The notes: generated from the sequence alone by a model not told the origin. 64,000 nt of DNA from Lineus longissimus (GCF_910592395.1 NC_088314.1:17209998-17273997), one strand, 5' to 3'; counted from the first letter of the stretch, positions 10,707-23,744 are shown. Program-made: numbers and translations.

Positions 10707-13700
10707 ATGGCAGAAGACAAAGGAATTAATTTGCAAATTCAGGGAGAAAACACGGGTAACCCGGCCCTTGATGAAAGAAATATCGATGTGAATGAGAGGG
10801 ATCCTCAGCATATCAACGAACACATCAAGGTAAGCTTCATCGATAATCACTAGTATTATGTTGAAAAGTATTATGTTAAGTATTATGTTGAAAATCCTCG
10901 TGTACGAGGATGCATCCTAGTTCGATCTCCAAGAATCTCATCCTGATTAGGAAGTCACTTAATCGTGGGTAGTGCGCTTGAAAGGGCCGAGAAGCAGCAA
11001 AGCATACCCCTATTTCCCCCAGGATACAAGACCTTAGAAATACCAGTAAATTTTGCACGATCAGCCTTTTTTAGCCATCTGGGACTTTTCACAACACTCT
11101 ACGCCAATGACCGACCTTATGTTAAGTTAAAGTTTGAGGGTTTATAGTCTGATAGTCCGACCCGGGACCTCTTGACCGCTGGTCGAGAGTCCAAGCCACT
11201 ACACCACAGCGGCTCCTATGTAAGGTGTGCGAGCGGAGGAGCATACGACTGAGGCTGGTTTTCGAGGATGCGTTTAAGCCTACATTTTTAACCGCTCATG
11301 AAAAAACTAGGCCAACGCTTGATTTGGCCAAGAAGGTTCTATTTTAAAACTTCCATGATTTGGCGTGCTCAACCACAGACACAGTTACATGAACATCAAA
11401 ACTACAACCCCAAATGACAACACTCATTAACTAGTATTTTATGAGTGTTGTCAGGTGGGATGGAGCTGATGATCTTCATGTATATATCTGTGGCTGAATA
11501 TATGTACAATGTTTCCATTCATACTGAAACTCGCGTTTGGAAATTCCATAGTAATGACTCTATGCATAAATTGCTTTGATGCAACTGAGGTGCGTGAAAT
11601 AGACGGGCATTGAACAGTTACTCACGCGAAATTCACTGTTCTGGTGATATGCATGTGCAGTGATGGATGCATTGTCGTACAGTCAACACGTCGCCAAAAC
11701 ATGAGGTATAGTCCTTTGGTGCCGTTAGGTAAATTGACGATAACAAAACAATGTAAACAAGCCTGCAGTCTAAAATAACTAACTTCTAGCCTGAAAATAG
11801 TGTTTTTGTTTGTTTCTGATCAAGATTCCTTTTGTCCGTGACAATAGGCCTATATCTAGGACTGTACGAAACGTAACTGGTATGGATTAGGAGGAAAAGC
11901 ATGTGTATTTCAAAGCGGCTGGAGGCTGTTAAGAGTTGAACATAGGCACCACCATTGTAACCGTAACTTAACATCCTAAAGCGTTTAGAACTCTTTCAAA
12001 ACTAAGTGAATGCAAATTATAAGGGGGGGGGGAGTCAGTTGTTTGTTTTCGAGAGAACAGACTCCCAGGAGGGGTCGGTGACTTCTTCCTAGGTAGATTG
12101 GCAGATGATAGAAAAGATGGACAAAAACGTCTTGGGTCATATCACACTGACCTCGAAGCTAACCGTTCATCATACAATTAGGAACCCACTGACATTGTTG
12201 ATAGTGTATTCAAATGTCAAAGAAACAGTCATGTCTGAGAAATATTTTCAAATGAATTTTCTGCGGGTTCACGTTTCGGCCAAACGGTGTTGTGTCGCAT
12301 AACGCGTTTTGGTAGGATGATTACCTCTAAAGTGTTATCTATATCGCACATCTAATAAACTTGTGAAATTTTACCCAACCTTAGTTTTGAAATACTTGCT
12401 AATATTTATATTTTTTCTTTTGTAGTTCTAGGCTCATGTATGTAACTCTAAAACTTGGATGAACTAAAAAAAGAACAAATTCAGATTAAGATACATGTAC
12501 TATATGATCGATTAAAGAAGGTTCATTGGGGTGTGGGGTGACAACATACCATTCAATATGTGGTATACCATAATAATTTGCTCCGTAACAACAAAGCGCC
12601 TTAACACAAGCATTGTAAGTTGTCCTTTTACGTTCCAGATTTCAAATATTTGTTTTATAATACGAGGGCTTTAAACCCCCACCGTGTTAACATTCATTAT
12701 ATTGATATAGTCTTTGGACATTGCATTGTGCTTGTTGCACAAGAGATAAGAATCCAACAAAAGTTACATGTACCCCTTTGCCGCCACAATCTTGACATTA
12801 GAGGCGCTGATTTCGTTGCCGCCAATGTCTTTTCTCAAATCTTGATCATTTTATGATTTCAAACACTGAAGTAATTAGGTGAACAGTTCCTCCAACGATG
12901 CATTCACAGATACTGTTAATCACTCGCGCTTGTTGTAGAAGTAATAATTCCTTTCAAGGCAAAAGCCCGGCAGATATTAACAACGAATTATTGAATCTTT
13001 TGTTCCAAGGCCACTCTCTCCCGGTGTAAAAGGAATGGACGTCCTAGGAATGCAGGACCCCATAAAATATATGTGTATTGTCAACGAATGTGGTTAATGG
13101 TTTGGTTAGGGTTAGCTACATAATCTTCAACAAAGGAACTCGGCGACTCTATTCACTTTAGCAAAATGACCGGACTTAGATTCCGGGGGGACTTGCATTT
13201 CTTTTACACCGGGACCATGAGGACATTTCAAAACTTTACACCTTATGCGATATTGTAGTGAAAACCGCACTTCGACTACTGTCATCCTCGAATGCCAGAG
13301 GCGGTCGTATGCTCCTCCCCTCGCACACTTCACATAAAGCTCGGCCACTAGTGCCGAGTGTTGCCCTGAAGTTCAGAATAAAAGAAGGAGTAAAACAAGG
13401 AAGAAGAGAGGATAACGCCTTTATCAAGATCAACTAGAGTATATTTGATACTAGCTTTCGACACTAACTGTGTCTTCATCCGGTAATTTGTAATTTGTAA
13501 TTTATTTGGCCAACATAATAATTAAAGTACAGTAGAACCTCTCTATTAAGGACACCGTTGGGACTGACAAATGCTGTCCTTAATAGAGAGTTGTCCTGAT
13601 TGGAGAGGTCAAATTGAATGGAAACAACCAATTTGGGACCAAAACTAGTGTCCTTAATAAGGAGGTTATCCTTAATAGAGAGGTGTCCGCAAAGGAAGGT

Positions 13701-16700
13701 TCCACTGTACATGTATGAGATTTTTAACAGTGGAAATAACGGCCAGGGACACAGCCAAGATCATCATTTAGATCGCTTACGGCTAGACACATGGTATGGG
13801 AAGTAAAGGCGTTCACAACGATATATACTCACAAACAGTTTTAACTAATTGACATAAGGGGAAAAGCCCCACTCAGACAAGTAATCCGAATGGGGCAAGA
13901 GAAAATGAAGTTGACAGGAATGGATTATACAAAGAGAAAAAGTGTCAAAACAACAGAATAACCTAGAACCCGATAAAGAAAACGGTTTATAGGATTAAAA
14001 GTGCGGATGAGCTTCTGTTCGCAGAAACGTCTTTGTCCGGTATCAGACAGTAAACCTTAACACATTTACTCTTAAATCTTCAAGACGATGTCCACCGAGG
14101 TTGAAATGTTCCCCAATGGGGAGGTGACTATTATCATTTCTGATAGATTGTTTGTGTCCGTTGAGTCTTTGGCGTTTCACCTATGTATACATGGGGACAT
14201 TTGCGACACCTAAGCATGTAAATCACATTAGGGTAAAACAACTGAAATGGCCTCCAGGAGTGAAAATGTCACTTGGAGTTATAGGAATCAGAATATCACT
14301 TCTGTGGATGTGGACACATAACTTGCATCTGGTTTTGTTGCAAGGATGGGTGCCATTGGGCAGTGAAGATGAGGTTCTGCTCCTGACGAGATTTCTCCTA
14401 AGCAGAACCTCAACTTTCCGTTACCTGACTCTTTATTTGAAAGACTCTGCTAATATCAAAGAAAAAGAAAAAGACGAACGATCACCATTTTAATGGGATA
14501 ACATCAAATCTAAGTTAAAGGATCCCGAGGGCGATAGGGATTTTTCTGGTCCGAGGAAAAGAGATATTGTGCCTGACGTTTATACGGGCCAGAAAATACG
14601 TCGACCTCGGTTTAATCTAGTGGCCAGTACTTCCTCACAAATAGTCCATGTTCGCCCCAGCTGCTGCTGATGTAGAATTCAACACGACCTGGTTTCTCAA
14701 TCGATTGTTAACAGTCTGTTTATTTCGATCATTTTGGCTCTATTTTCAGTTAGCAGTTGTTGACAAGCTGCCACCACACCAATGGGAGTAGGCCTAATTG
14801 TATTGCTGTTTCAGTTATTAAAGGCTCGCCTGATCCGTCGCCTCTGTTGGCTGGTGGCCCACTAGTGGAAATTTTGGGTAAACATGGCCGTGGTGAAGTA
14901 ATTATGCATGCCGAGCCGATGCGATGAAATGTGGGTCTGACTGCATATTGGGAAGAGCTTGGTATTGCCCATAGGTCTAATTCAACATGTACAGGGCTCT
15001 GTGCGTCTAGGTACACGTTTTTACATGTTTATAGATGTAATTTCAAATTCAAATTCAAATCGAAATTTTAAACGGACTTTAAATGTAATAAAGCATGCAT
15101 AAAAACCTGATTAGCTTTTTTCATTGATAGAACACAATCATCCACTTTTGGAATAATGATGTCTTTATTCATTGTACGTCGTTAACTGCATCAACCCACG
15201 TCCCATTAAACGTTCATAAAAGGTACATTTACTTTTAACAATATCAACATTCAATTAAATTAAATTAAATTAAATCCAACCGATCTGGTACATACTTTTT
15301 ATATCTGTCAATTTCATCGGCCTATTGGCTGTTTGTATTTCATGAATTTCAGTAAACTTTCTTTCAATGAATACTTCAAAGAAAAAAAACCAAAAAACTT
15401 CGCCGGGTGTGTGTGTGTGTCTGCAGCCTACATTGTACAAATGATATTTTAGCGAAATTTATTGGATGACGTCAAATATCATCTTGACCAACAAGGTTTT
15501 CCCACCACACGATGAATATTCATCTTTGTAGGTTTAGTGTTAATAAGATGAGAATTTAAAACTTTTAGAACGCCGCAAATTACAATTCGGTTTGGAAATC
15601 ATCATGACCGAAAGCTCTCGTTCGCTCCTGGGCACTTCGTCGGTCTACCAATAGATGGGGTAGTCACGTGCTCGTATCAGGTTATCCAATAATCGTTGGT
15701 AGTTGCATCCTGGCACCAGTTGTTTTGAATATACTCCACCTCTCGATACGTCGTAAGAGTAAAAAAGCCTGATCTCAGGATGTAGTAGTTGGTACTACCC
15801 TGGTCTCGGTGTTGGCCATGATGTAGAAGGTATTAAGGGACAGTCCTAAATTGATAATTTCAACCACCAGCAAATGCTTAATTCTGAAGAGATTTTCAAA
15901 AATGTATGGTCGCGTTCGCTTACTATAGTACACGTTCCATTTGGATATGAATTTGATACTTCAGTATCTATGTGTTCGCGTTGTATTTGCAACAGCCGGC
16001 CGGTGTAACAACATCACGAGCACAGAGGCCAAGTGACAACCATTATGCATATATGTTCACCAGGTAAAAACACATTAATCAGACATGCTTTGCATAATGT
16101 GAAGCCTGATGTGCTCGGTTCCCAATGCCATGTACTCATGTTACTCTCAAAATCAGCCGAGGAAAGAGTGTCCGGCCTTATTGTATTTTGACGGATTATG
16201 GCCGGTATGCGGTTCTACAGAGGCCGTAACCGTCATTTGCTTAGAGATAAAAACACATTATACATGTATATCGCCAATGCCCTTGAACGGACAACGTCTA
16301 GTTGGGGCATGAGATATGTTGCTTCTTCATACGAAAAAGGACCTCGGATGGACAGTGACTTCTCCGAACAGAATCTTTGAAATCCCAAATTTGAACAGTG
16401 CACCAGAACAGAATGTAACCGTACAAGAAGTACCATCCCAAGATTGTGGACGGGTGAGATAGGAGAGACCTCTATTGGCGACTTCGTGTAACTTTATCTT
16501 GCCCACCTAGCGGCTGCCTATATAGAGACCCTTTAAAAATGTATTATTGGAGGTAAGACAGTTATTTTGGCATCACAGAGTGTTTTGAGATTGCCCCTTG
16601 TGTAGTAATGGGTGTAAATGGTGCAATTGTTATGTTGTGGTGTGCTCATCTGCATGTACAATGACCAAATGATGCCATCATCTCTAACAAGTCCCGCGAT

Positions 16701-19700
16701 GATTGGCCATTTATTGAATTAATGACATACTTTATACATACATGTACATTGGCATTTGATACCTGCCTACATTGGCATGTATTCATTGATAGTCTACTAG
16801 TATTCTCGCAAAGCACATACATGTAATGAACTTAAAGGGACAACTTGGGCATGAGATATGTTGGTTTTTCATACAAAAATTGGTTCCAGCAGGACCGCAA
16901 CGTCACCAAACAGGATCATTGAAAAATCGTTGAACTGCAATAAACGATGCAGAACGGGGTGTAACCAAACGCCTGCCTGAAATTCACAAGCCATGTCCAA
17001 AACTGCCTCGTAACACTGGCGAAAATCATTATTAGAGATCAGCATTGGTGCGATACTACACGTGGCGGCGCATGGTGTCAAGCAGGGATACTATCCTCCT
17101 GGCAAGATAAATCCAACGCCCAAGTTGTCCCTAAAGGTCAAATCAGTTAATCGAGCCAAATAAGCTCTTCTTTTTAAACCTGAAATGAAAGATCAACTAT
17201 AATACACTTAATATCCATGATTAAGCACATGTATATATAACATTATCAACAAAGTCCCATTCAATTTAGTTTATTTCAAGCTTTGCATGATGCATGGAAC
17301 GTTTCGTTTATTTTGGCTTCTTGAAAACTTGAAACGAGCAAAATCAAGAGGTCCCATGTGAATGATATTGCATTTCTTATTTCATGCAAACATAAACCTA
17401 ACGCTTGCAATTATATCACATCCAAACCTGATCAATTTTATATTTGGAACGTTTATTAGGTTCGTTTATTTTGGCTTGTTATTTTTGGTCGCTTCAACTG
17501 ATACTTTACCGCCGTACGGAAGTAAAGTGGGTTCCTAATGAAGGCGTATCGCTCTGTTTTTATTATAACGAGCACAGAGGCCAAGTAACCACCAGAATAC
17601 TCAGCCCCAATAACATTTCAGCTGGAATTCAAGCCCTCCTGCGGCCTTGCCTTTATACATGTATTTTCAACAGTATTGCTCCTCGTTTTGAGAACAAGTG
17701 CAATCATTCCTCTAAGTCTTCCAGTCCAACCACAAACATTGATTTTGGGAGTTAAAAGAACAATGGCTATGCAATATTTACCTTGCGGACCATATACGGG
17801 ACTTACTACGTTTGGTATTTACCGTTGCACCTGCTTGACATCGTGGAACGTATCGTCAACACCCTATATACGCTCTTTAAGGCCTACGCCATTCGTTAAA
17901 AATTTGATACTTGTAATAAGATTTGAAAATAGTCCATTTGCATCAATACGTACTAAATATTAATTTCAGCATTGCGGTTGCGTAGACTGATTATACAAAT
18001 ATCATACATACCAAGTTTCAGCAAAGTCGTATGCATAATAACTGCACTAAAACATTGTGTATAATTGCATTACTTTTTTCCTCGACCACCTCCAGTAATT
18101 GCGAAAGGCATACACCCCTTTAAAAGGCATTTTACAGGTTTGATATGTCTAAGAGCTCACAGAGATGGAAATAGCCTCTCTCCACAGACCGCGGGGTATA
18201 GGCCGAAAGCGAGAGCGCGATCAGGATCACAGACGAAGTGGAGAAACACTTCACTTTCTTGCCCAAGCACGGATACATCAAATGACTTTCTTCAACTCGA
18301 CCATCTTGCTATAAATACAAAGCAGCTACATCAACATTACAATCCTAGGAATCTTTGTGCCGTGGCAAGAGGAAATAACGTATTTTCCCCCTGGCAGTGG
18401 CCATGTCATAAACACAAAGACAATAAAAATATAATGCATTAGCTAAAGACAGTGATACCGAACTGGAGGTGTTTTATGTCTGCCTCTCAAGCACCGTGAG
18501 GCTGGAGCTAAAATGTAGACCAAAACCGAGGCGGCAGCCGCACCAAGATCTCAAGTGAATGGCATCGAAGAAGGAAGAAGAAGAGAAGAAGAAGAAGACG
18601 CCTGAATGAGATAACGCATTTGGTAAAAGTTAACGCTTAAATAAACAATTCCAGCCCTGGGCTCATTTTTTATGGAATATCATTTCTCCTCAGATACTAT
18701 TCCTTATTTCTTTTATTTCTTTATATATTTCCAGGTTACATTTGAGGACATCATCGCTGAGCCTGAACCGACAACGTACAGTTTTGACAAAGTCTGGGTG
18801 CTCAGTTATAAGGTAAGATGGTCAACGTCAACTATCCATGGATTGCCCATGGATGGAACGTTCATGATTTATCCCATCAACTATTCGTGGACGGGAACTT
18901 TTGCCTGTGTAAGTCGATTTGTAACATTCATGCACAGGTAGCAAATTGATGAATTGAATGGATTTGGTGGAATCTGGCGAGTTTATAATTCCTGATGTAC
19001 AGTATGATGAAATGGCATTGAAATGCATAAACACATTTCACCAACTAGAAATGAGGGACTTTATTGCTGATATTATTGGTTGCAGTGGTAGTTAGCAGTA
19101 CAATACATTATAGAACATTTTGTGGATGAAATTGACTTGGGCTAAACATCTATGGTGTATCATCCTGAGATCAGGCTTTTTTACTCCTACCTCGTTTGAA
19201 ATATCGAGAGGCGGGGGTATATTGAAAACTGGTGCCAGGATGATTGTGTATTGGACCACTATCCTCTGTCTTCTGCCGGTAATAAAGTAACTCATTCAGC
19301 TCCTGCCGGACCACCCTGGAGAATGAATTCCCCAGATTGCCTCGCTGACGTCCCTTTTAATAATGATGACGTCCCAAGTTCTCGCCATAGTATTGACTTC
19401 CTGTATAGACTTCCTGATGCAACTTTTTTTTTCTTCAGGTTTTCAACTCCGTGAACATCTGGTGCTACCGGATTCTCAGTCTCATTTGCGCCATCCCAGC
19501 CATGGTGCTCTGGGGGTGCAACTTTGCCTGCTTATCATTCTGCACAGTGTGGTGTTGTCGTCCTTGCATGAAAAGTTTTGAAATCCAACTCAGATTCTTC
19601 CAAACGATTTGGACGACGCTTATCACAGCATTCTGTGAACCTTGTTACTTAGCTGTTGGAAAGATATTCTACAATATTAGAATAACCAGAGAAAACAAAC

Positions 19701-19708
19701 CAGAATAG
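10707..19708 (+). CDS. caveolin B
   Basis: Three exons: 10707-10829, 18735-18812 and 19439-19708, phase 0 throughout, 156 residues. Exon 1 (MAEDKGINLQ...NERDPQHINEHIK) parallels caveolin A exon 1, sharing the NIDV-x-x-RDP block. Exon 2 carries FEDIIAEPEPTTYSFDKVW and differs from caveolin A at only a few positions. Exon 3 encodes NIWCYRILSLICAIPAMVLW, the membrane hairpin, a CCRPC cysteine cluster and a more divergent C-terminal region ending ENKPE. It is a membrane scaffold protein of the caveolin family, with caveola formation inferred. Intron 1 is 7.9 kb and repeat-rich. A possible polyadenylation signal AATAAA is at 21352. A further terminal exon at 22069 fits the same splice phase and could replace exon 3. 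Confidence 0.92.
10960..11222 (-). repeat. tRNA-derived SINE-like element
   Basis: On the minus strand, from about 11215, the sequence has a Pol III A box-like TGGTGTAGTGGC and a B box-like GGTCCCGGGTCGGAC (GTCC/GGAC stem), spaced as in tRNA heads. The arm structure is degraded, so it is not a working tRNA gene. The left boundary is uncertain. It lies in caveolin B intron 1. Confidence 0.5.
13528..13709. mobile_element. Tigger-like MITE (family T)
   Basis: 182 bp between TA dinucleotides. The left end is TACAGTAGAACCTCTCTATT and the right end GGTTCCACTGTA, its inverted partner. Internal ACCTCTCTATTAAGGACA-type blocks recur. Near-identical copies are at 29800, 37629 and 51859. The termini match those of the Tigger element at 60743-62906. 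Confidence 0.88.
15706..15782. repeat. short hairpin repeat (CATCCTG ends)
   Basis: About 77 bp, from CATCCTGGCACCAG through ATATACTCCACCTCTCGATA to CTGATCTCAGGATG. The ends are inverted repeats of each other. A second copy lies in the opposite orientation at 19161-19242, and a partial one is near 2590-2630. Confidence 0.65.
16300..16430. mobile_element. partial MITE family A copy
   Basis: The block GGGGCATGAGATATGTTG, followed by a CATACGAAAAAGGACCTC variant and CAGAACAGAATGTAACC, matches the left half of family A. The right half is missing. Confidence 0.5.
16836..17132. mobile_element. MITE family A, intact copy
   Basis: 297 bp with inverted termini AGGGACAACTTGGGC and GCCCAAGTTGTCCCT, the cleanest pair in the window. 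The left flank is TTAA. It lies in caveolin B intron 1. Confidence 0.85.
19161..19242. repeat. short hairpin repeat (CATCCTG ends), inverted copy
   Basis: 82 bp from CATCCTGAGATCAGGC to GGTGCCAGGATG, in caveolin B intron 2. It is the reverse orientation of the copy at 15706-15782. Confidence 0.65.
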
Positions 19709-20515
19709 AAAAGTCTTTGTTGTGCTTGTTTTAAACCTTTCGCCAAACATGCTAACTGCACATTTCTGTGAGTTTTGCAATGGTAAAGAAAGCAAGAGGA
19801 CTCCGAAGACTGAACCTTCGAAATGGTCGATCGCTGATCTGTCACCTTCTTATCTGCATTTGATATCGGTCATCATGCTCTCAATTATGTGGCTGTCACA
19901 AAAAGCGGCGGGACGGGCAAGTTCATTTAGCGATCCCCACAGCCTGACCTTCAGTTCTCCTCTCTCTGGCTACATCGCGCGTCGTTGGGCGGAGATGCCG
20001 AGGTAACCCTGTAGTGGTTGGCTGGAGTTTGGTTGGCACTCCGGCACTGGCACAGTTCTGTGTTCACATTGCCTCACCTCTCAATGGGCTCGTTGACATC
20101 CAGTGCTCAGGCATACATGATTGCGGCCTCCCTTCTGTCTAGGGGTATGAGAATCTTTCACGTCAAACCGCGGGTTGGGTCCGACTGGGGTACTGACTGG
20201 CCCTCCTTAGGAAGAGGCACCCATGAATTCATTCTGTTGCAGTCAAATAGCGAGACATCTTGGATATGTATCCGCCGCAGACCACGACCCTAGAACCCCT
20301 GGCATGCCTGGACAGAGCAGTTCAAACTCTTGCTTAGATCCCCTTCTGCTTTTGGTTATGGTTTGATGAATAAGTCACTAAGTGGTGTCTGAATAATTCA
20401 GTGATGTGGCTTGGCATAATATTTTGTTTTTGTTGCGGCAGAGAGCGAACATTACGTCACCTGAACAAGCATGGCTGCTCTTGTCTTTGAGTCTACTTGG
20501 AACCAATCTTGAATT

Positions 20516-20790
20516 GATACTGAACTGGAGGTATTGATTGGTCTCACTAAACGAGATTGGAGCTAAAATCGGGCTAAAACCGGCCGCGGCGCCGCCCCGA
20601 GATTCTGTGGGAAATGACGTCCCGCTCAACGCTGTTTGGTAAGACAACCAACACGGACAGCGATGTATCAATTTCTATTCTAAAACACCTCAACTTTGAT
20701 TTCGACCGCATTTTTCGGCTTCCATATTTTGCATCAACCCAAGCAGTTATTGCTGCATATACCACAACCACTTCCGCCAAAACGACGCAG
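20516..20790. mobile_element. hairpin MITE family H, diverged copy
   Basis: It begins TTGATACTGAACTGGAGG, has an inverted arm near GACAGCGATGTATCAATTTC, and shares the tail TTTCTATTCTAAAACACC then CAACCCAAGCAGTTATTG with the copies at 3577 and 56796. Non-coding. Confidence 0.6.
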
Positions 20791-22068
20791 GCTGCATTGT
20801 ACACTGCATGCAGTGCATGGTACATTGTAACCAAGATGTTTTAGAATTAGGCTTATATACATTTCAGGTATACTCCCGGTGGCTGGTGCATGGGTGGCAG
20901 TTCCTACTGCAAGAGGGGTCCAGTGGTTGCGGTTGTGCTGCTCTGGCGAGCCTTAAGCATCTCGGGGAATATACCCTAATTATTGATTTCTTTTGCACTT
21001 TCCAGGCAGAGTTTCGGAATGGCTTGACTGTGATACACCCCAACTGTGATACTTAGCTTATCTTATAAGCAGGCGAGCGCCTGTATTTCTTTTCAGCCAA
21101 TCAATTTTCTTTCAGTTGGTGGCGGGTTCGTTGTTGCGGCAGTGGTGTATATGTATGATAGACAGCACAGTGCATGGGCGCGGCAAGTAGCTGAATTTGC
21201 TGTCCCTATGTCTAAACGCGGATTCCAGAGAGCAGCAATGACAGTCGGAAGCGCCATCTAGAATTCTGCATTTATACATGTACCCCGAAGGTTTCGACTC
21301 TAGAGTTCCTCTACACTCGACTGACAGTCAGTAACCTGTAACTGGAGTGAAAATAAAAGGTTTCATGGTCCAATGTGGGTTTTTTCATTTAACCAAAAAC
21401 CCTCTATACGGGACGCGTACAATTGTGATTGCGTTTGGCCGAATTGCTTTAATTGGTAAAATGAAAAAGCCCAAATTGTTTTTGAGATCGTGAAAAACCC
21501 ACTGAAAAACCTCTACGGGGAGCGTATTTGTGATGACCGAAAAATCATGAAAGATTTTTCAATATTGATAAGTTTTATTTGTCGAAGAGTGTCGGCCAGT
21601 TCAGCGCGCCAATAAGAGGGGAGTGTGTATGGAAAAGGAGGTAGCCATGACGCTAAACCTCAGCTTGGGTCAGAGATCGCGTTGTTTCAATATTCCTGAC
21701 CATGGGTTTGCCGCTGTCATACACGTGTTTTAAACTTGGCCGATTTTTCGGTGGGCACAAATGCAGTCCGTATTATTTGGGAAATGAAAAACTGTTCTTT
21801 TAGAAGCTCAAAAACGTAAGGGTGTCTATTTTCCACGAAAGGGGAAACGAAAAATTAATTTTTATCAGTGTTAGAGTATCGAGTACTGATTGGGCCTCCA
21901 GTGATGTTTCGATCACCGGATTGGCCGATTGAAATAGGGCCCCGATCCGCTGTCAGTGGCACGGACCAGGCTGGTCTATCACCGGATGCATGGCCTGGGT
22001 TGCTTTTAGTTTAGCTTTGCTTCGCTTTTTGGTCTTCGCTTAGTTTTGTTTGCTCTTCCCTCTTGCAG

Positions 22069-22332
22069 GTTTTCACCAGCACCAAGCTGTGGTGCTACCG
22101 AATCACCTCCTTGCTCTGCGCCATCCCTGCTATGATCTTCTGGGGTATTTACTTCGCATGCCTTGCTTTCTGTACGATCTGGTGTTGCGTCCCCTGCTAC
22201 AAAGCCTTCGACATTGAGCTGCACTGCGCCAAGAAAGTCTTCCAGACCGTATTGGGTGCCTTCTACGAGCCCTGTTGGGTCGCTGCTGGGAAGTACTGGT
22301 CCAGTATACGAGTTACTTTACTCAGAGAGTAA
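22069..22332 (+). CDS. orphan caveolin terminal exon (alternative last exon or gene remnant)
   Basis: This exon follows the acceptor CCCTCTTGCAG and encodes 87 residues, VFTSTKLWCYR to IRVTLLRE. Only about nine residues differ from caveolin A exon 3, and the nucleotide sequence is almost identical over most of its length. No exon 1 or 2 (no FEDIIAEP coding block) is found between 19709 and 22068, so it cannot be a complete separate gene here. Its phase-0 start would splice correctly to caveolin B exon 2 at 18812, giving a 154-residue isoform. The frame is intact, all membrane and cysteine positions are kept, and polyadenylation signals follow at 22906. I infer either an alternative last exon of caveolin B or a recent partial duplication of caveolin A. 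Confidence 0.85.
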   Translation, partial: VFTSTKLWCYRITSLLCAIPAMIFWGIYFACLAFCTIWCCVPCYKAFDIELHCAKKVFQTVLGAFYEPCWVAAGKYWSSIRVTLLRE

Positions 22333-22905
22333 ATTATCAGGATCGAGGTTTCATGGGACTTAGGTTTTACGGGTATATATCTAAATTTGCTTCGACTTGA
22401 TCAAGAAAGATAAACGTATACATAGCTATATTGCTACCCTGTTCTGTACTGAAATATAGTTTTGTAGGCTGTGAGTTGTTCGCCGTGCTGATGCATCCCG
22501 AAACCATCGTTCGGCGACATCTCCTGTTTTGAACGAAAATCAAAAGAACTGTAGAACTAACTTAGTGTAAATATGACTCTAGAATACTGTAACTGATTTC
22601 TGCCGAACTCGGACACGAACTACCCCGACTTAGTATTTTGTATCTGTGTACGGTGAACTCGACCAAATATTTTTTGGCAATTTCTTGGTCATATTCCGGG
22701 TGGGGGGGGGGGGGGCATTTAAGAATGCCATACCAAGACCTTGCATGATGTACATTTTGTGGTAAATTTTACTGCACTTAATAATTGTGACTTTTCATGT
22801 TAAAAACTTTTTAGTAATTTACAATTTCGAGGAAATCTCTGGGACTTTATCTGCTGCATCATTTTCTCATAGCTGCAAATTTAAGTCAAATAATTATTGT
22901 ATGTA
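22333..22905. other. probable 3' UTR of the orphan caveolin exon
   Basis: AT-rich DNA without open frames, containing a run of about 16 G near 22702, leading to overlapping AATAAA signals. No other gene is visible. Confidence 0.45.
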
Positions 22906-22915
22906 AATAAATAAA
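22906..22915 (+). promoter_or_regulatory. overlapping polyadenylation signals
   Basis: Two overlapping AATAAA hexamers (22906 and 22910) lie 570 bp after the stop of the orphan caveolin exon and are followed by a GT-rich stretch (GTTGGATTGATTT). They support transcription through that exon. Confidence 0.5.
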
Positions 22916-23429
22916 CAATGTATAGAATATTCACGCGTTGGATTGATTTAATTTAGTCACATCATATTGATATCTGCTTGAAGAGATTCTTATGGGCGCC
23001 GCAGACACGGGATTTTTAGCACAGACATCGCTGAGTGCGAGAAAAATCGCTTGTCAGCGGAGGTCATCGCAGATGCCTGCGTCATGGATTGATAATCGCG
23101 TCGACGTGCGATTGAAACCGGTGTAACATCTGTGGTTGTTCCCCATGTGTCAGTGTTTCCAAACAAATAGGCAGCTAGAGAGACCACGACTTTTCAATAG
23201 GGGGGATACACAGAAAAACTTGTCAATCTATTTTTGAGCGTTACCAAACAATGAGGGGAAACACTCAAAAACAGAAACACTCAAAAACATTACACCGGTT
23301 CGATCGGTTTTTAATGCACAGTTGGAGTGATGGTAGTTTTTTCCCGCAGACTGTAGCGATCTTTTACTCATCGCTCGTCGCCATTGTAGCCATTGTCAGC
23401 GAGGCCTATCCCACCATTCCTGTTGTGAC

Positions 23430-23744
23430 TTAATACTTCAATACGTATACCACGCTCAAGGCGTCACCACTCCATAGATCCGTTGGAATCTCTGCCTTGA
23501 ATTTCTCAATGTCTGTTACTGTTCGCAATGAACATGGCAAGGCATTCCATAGTCTTGAACCGCAGATAGAACAGCTACGGTCCCCATATGCAGTCCGCGT
23601 GCGGTGCACGCTCAGAAAATTCTCCGACCCAGTTCGTGTGCAACAGGAGGTTAGGTTTGGCTGCAGCAGTCCTTTTAAATTTTTAAATAAACGGATCCCG
23701 AGCCATGCACACTTGTCGTCGAAAGCTGAAGTTATGCTGCTCAA
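23430..23744 (-). pseudogene. LINE reverse-transcriptase C-terminal fragment
   Basis: On the minus strand a 104-residue frame includes RTRTAYGDRSCSICGSRLWN followed by ALPCSLRTVTDIEKFK. This matches the well-known end of non-LTR retrotransposon ORF2 proteins (pattern RSFSV-x-x-PRLWNSLP-x-x-IR, then a short region ending in KTHLF-like residues). The catalytic reverse-transcriptase domain is absent, so it is a 5'-truncated relic. The clade (CR1/Jockey-like) cannot be fixed from this piece. Confidence 0.7.

Larger units (their letters stand above)
10830..18734. other. caveolin B intron 1 (7.9 kb)
   Basis: This long intron holds a SINE-like element, a Tigger MITE (13528), a small hairpin repeat (15706), a partial family A MITE (about 16300-16430), an intact one (16836) and a family H fragment near 18447. 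I found no caveolin-like or other recognisable exon inside it on either strand. Simple runs include a G tract near 12024 and a (GT) run near 15408. Confidence 0.6.

Noticed and set aside
11150-11222. tRNA gene on the minus strand
   Set aside because: A and B box-like blocks are present but the cloverleaf arms do not pair well; more likely a SINE head.
18065-18442. 125-codon plus-strand frame in caveolin B intron 1
   Set aside because: No recognisable domain, no splice support, and unremarkable composition.
19709-22068. A complete third caveolin gene before the orphan exon
   Set aside because: No exon encoding the FEDIIAEP signature and no exon 1-like block is present in this interval.
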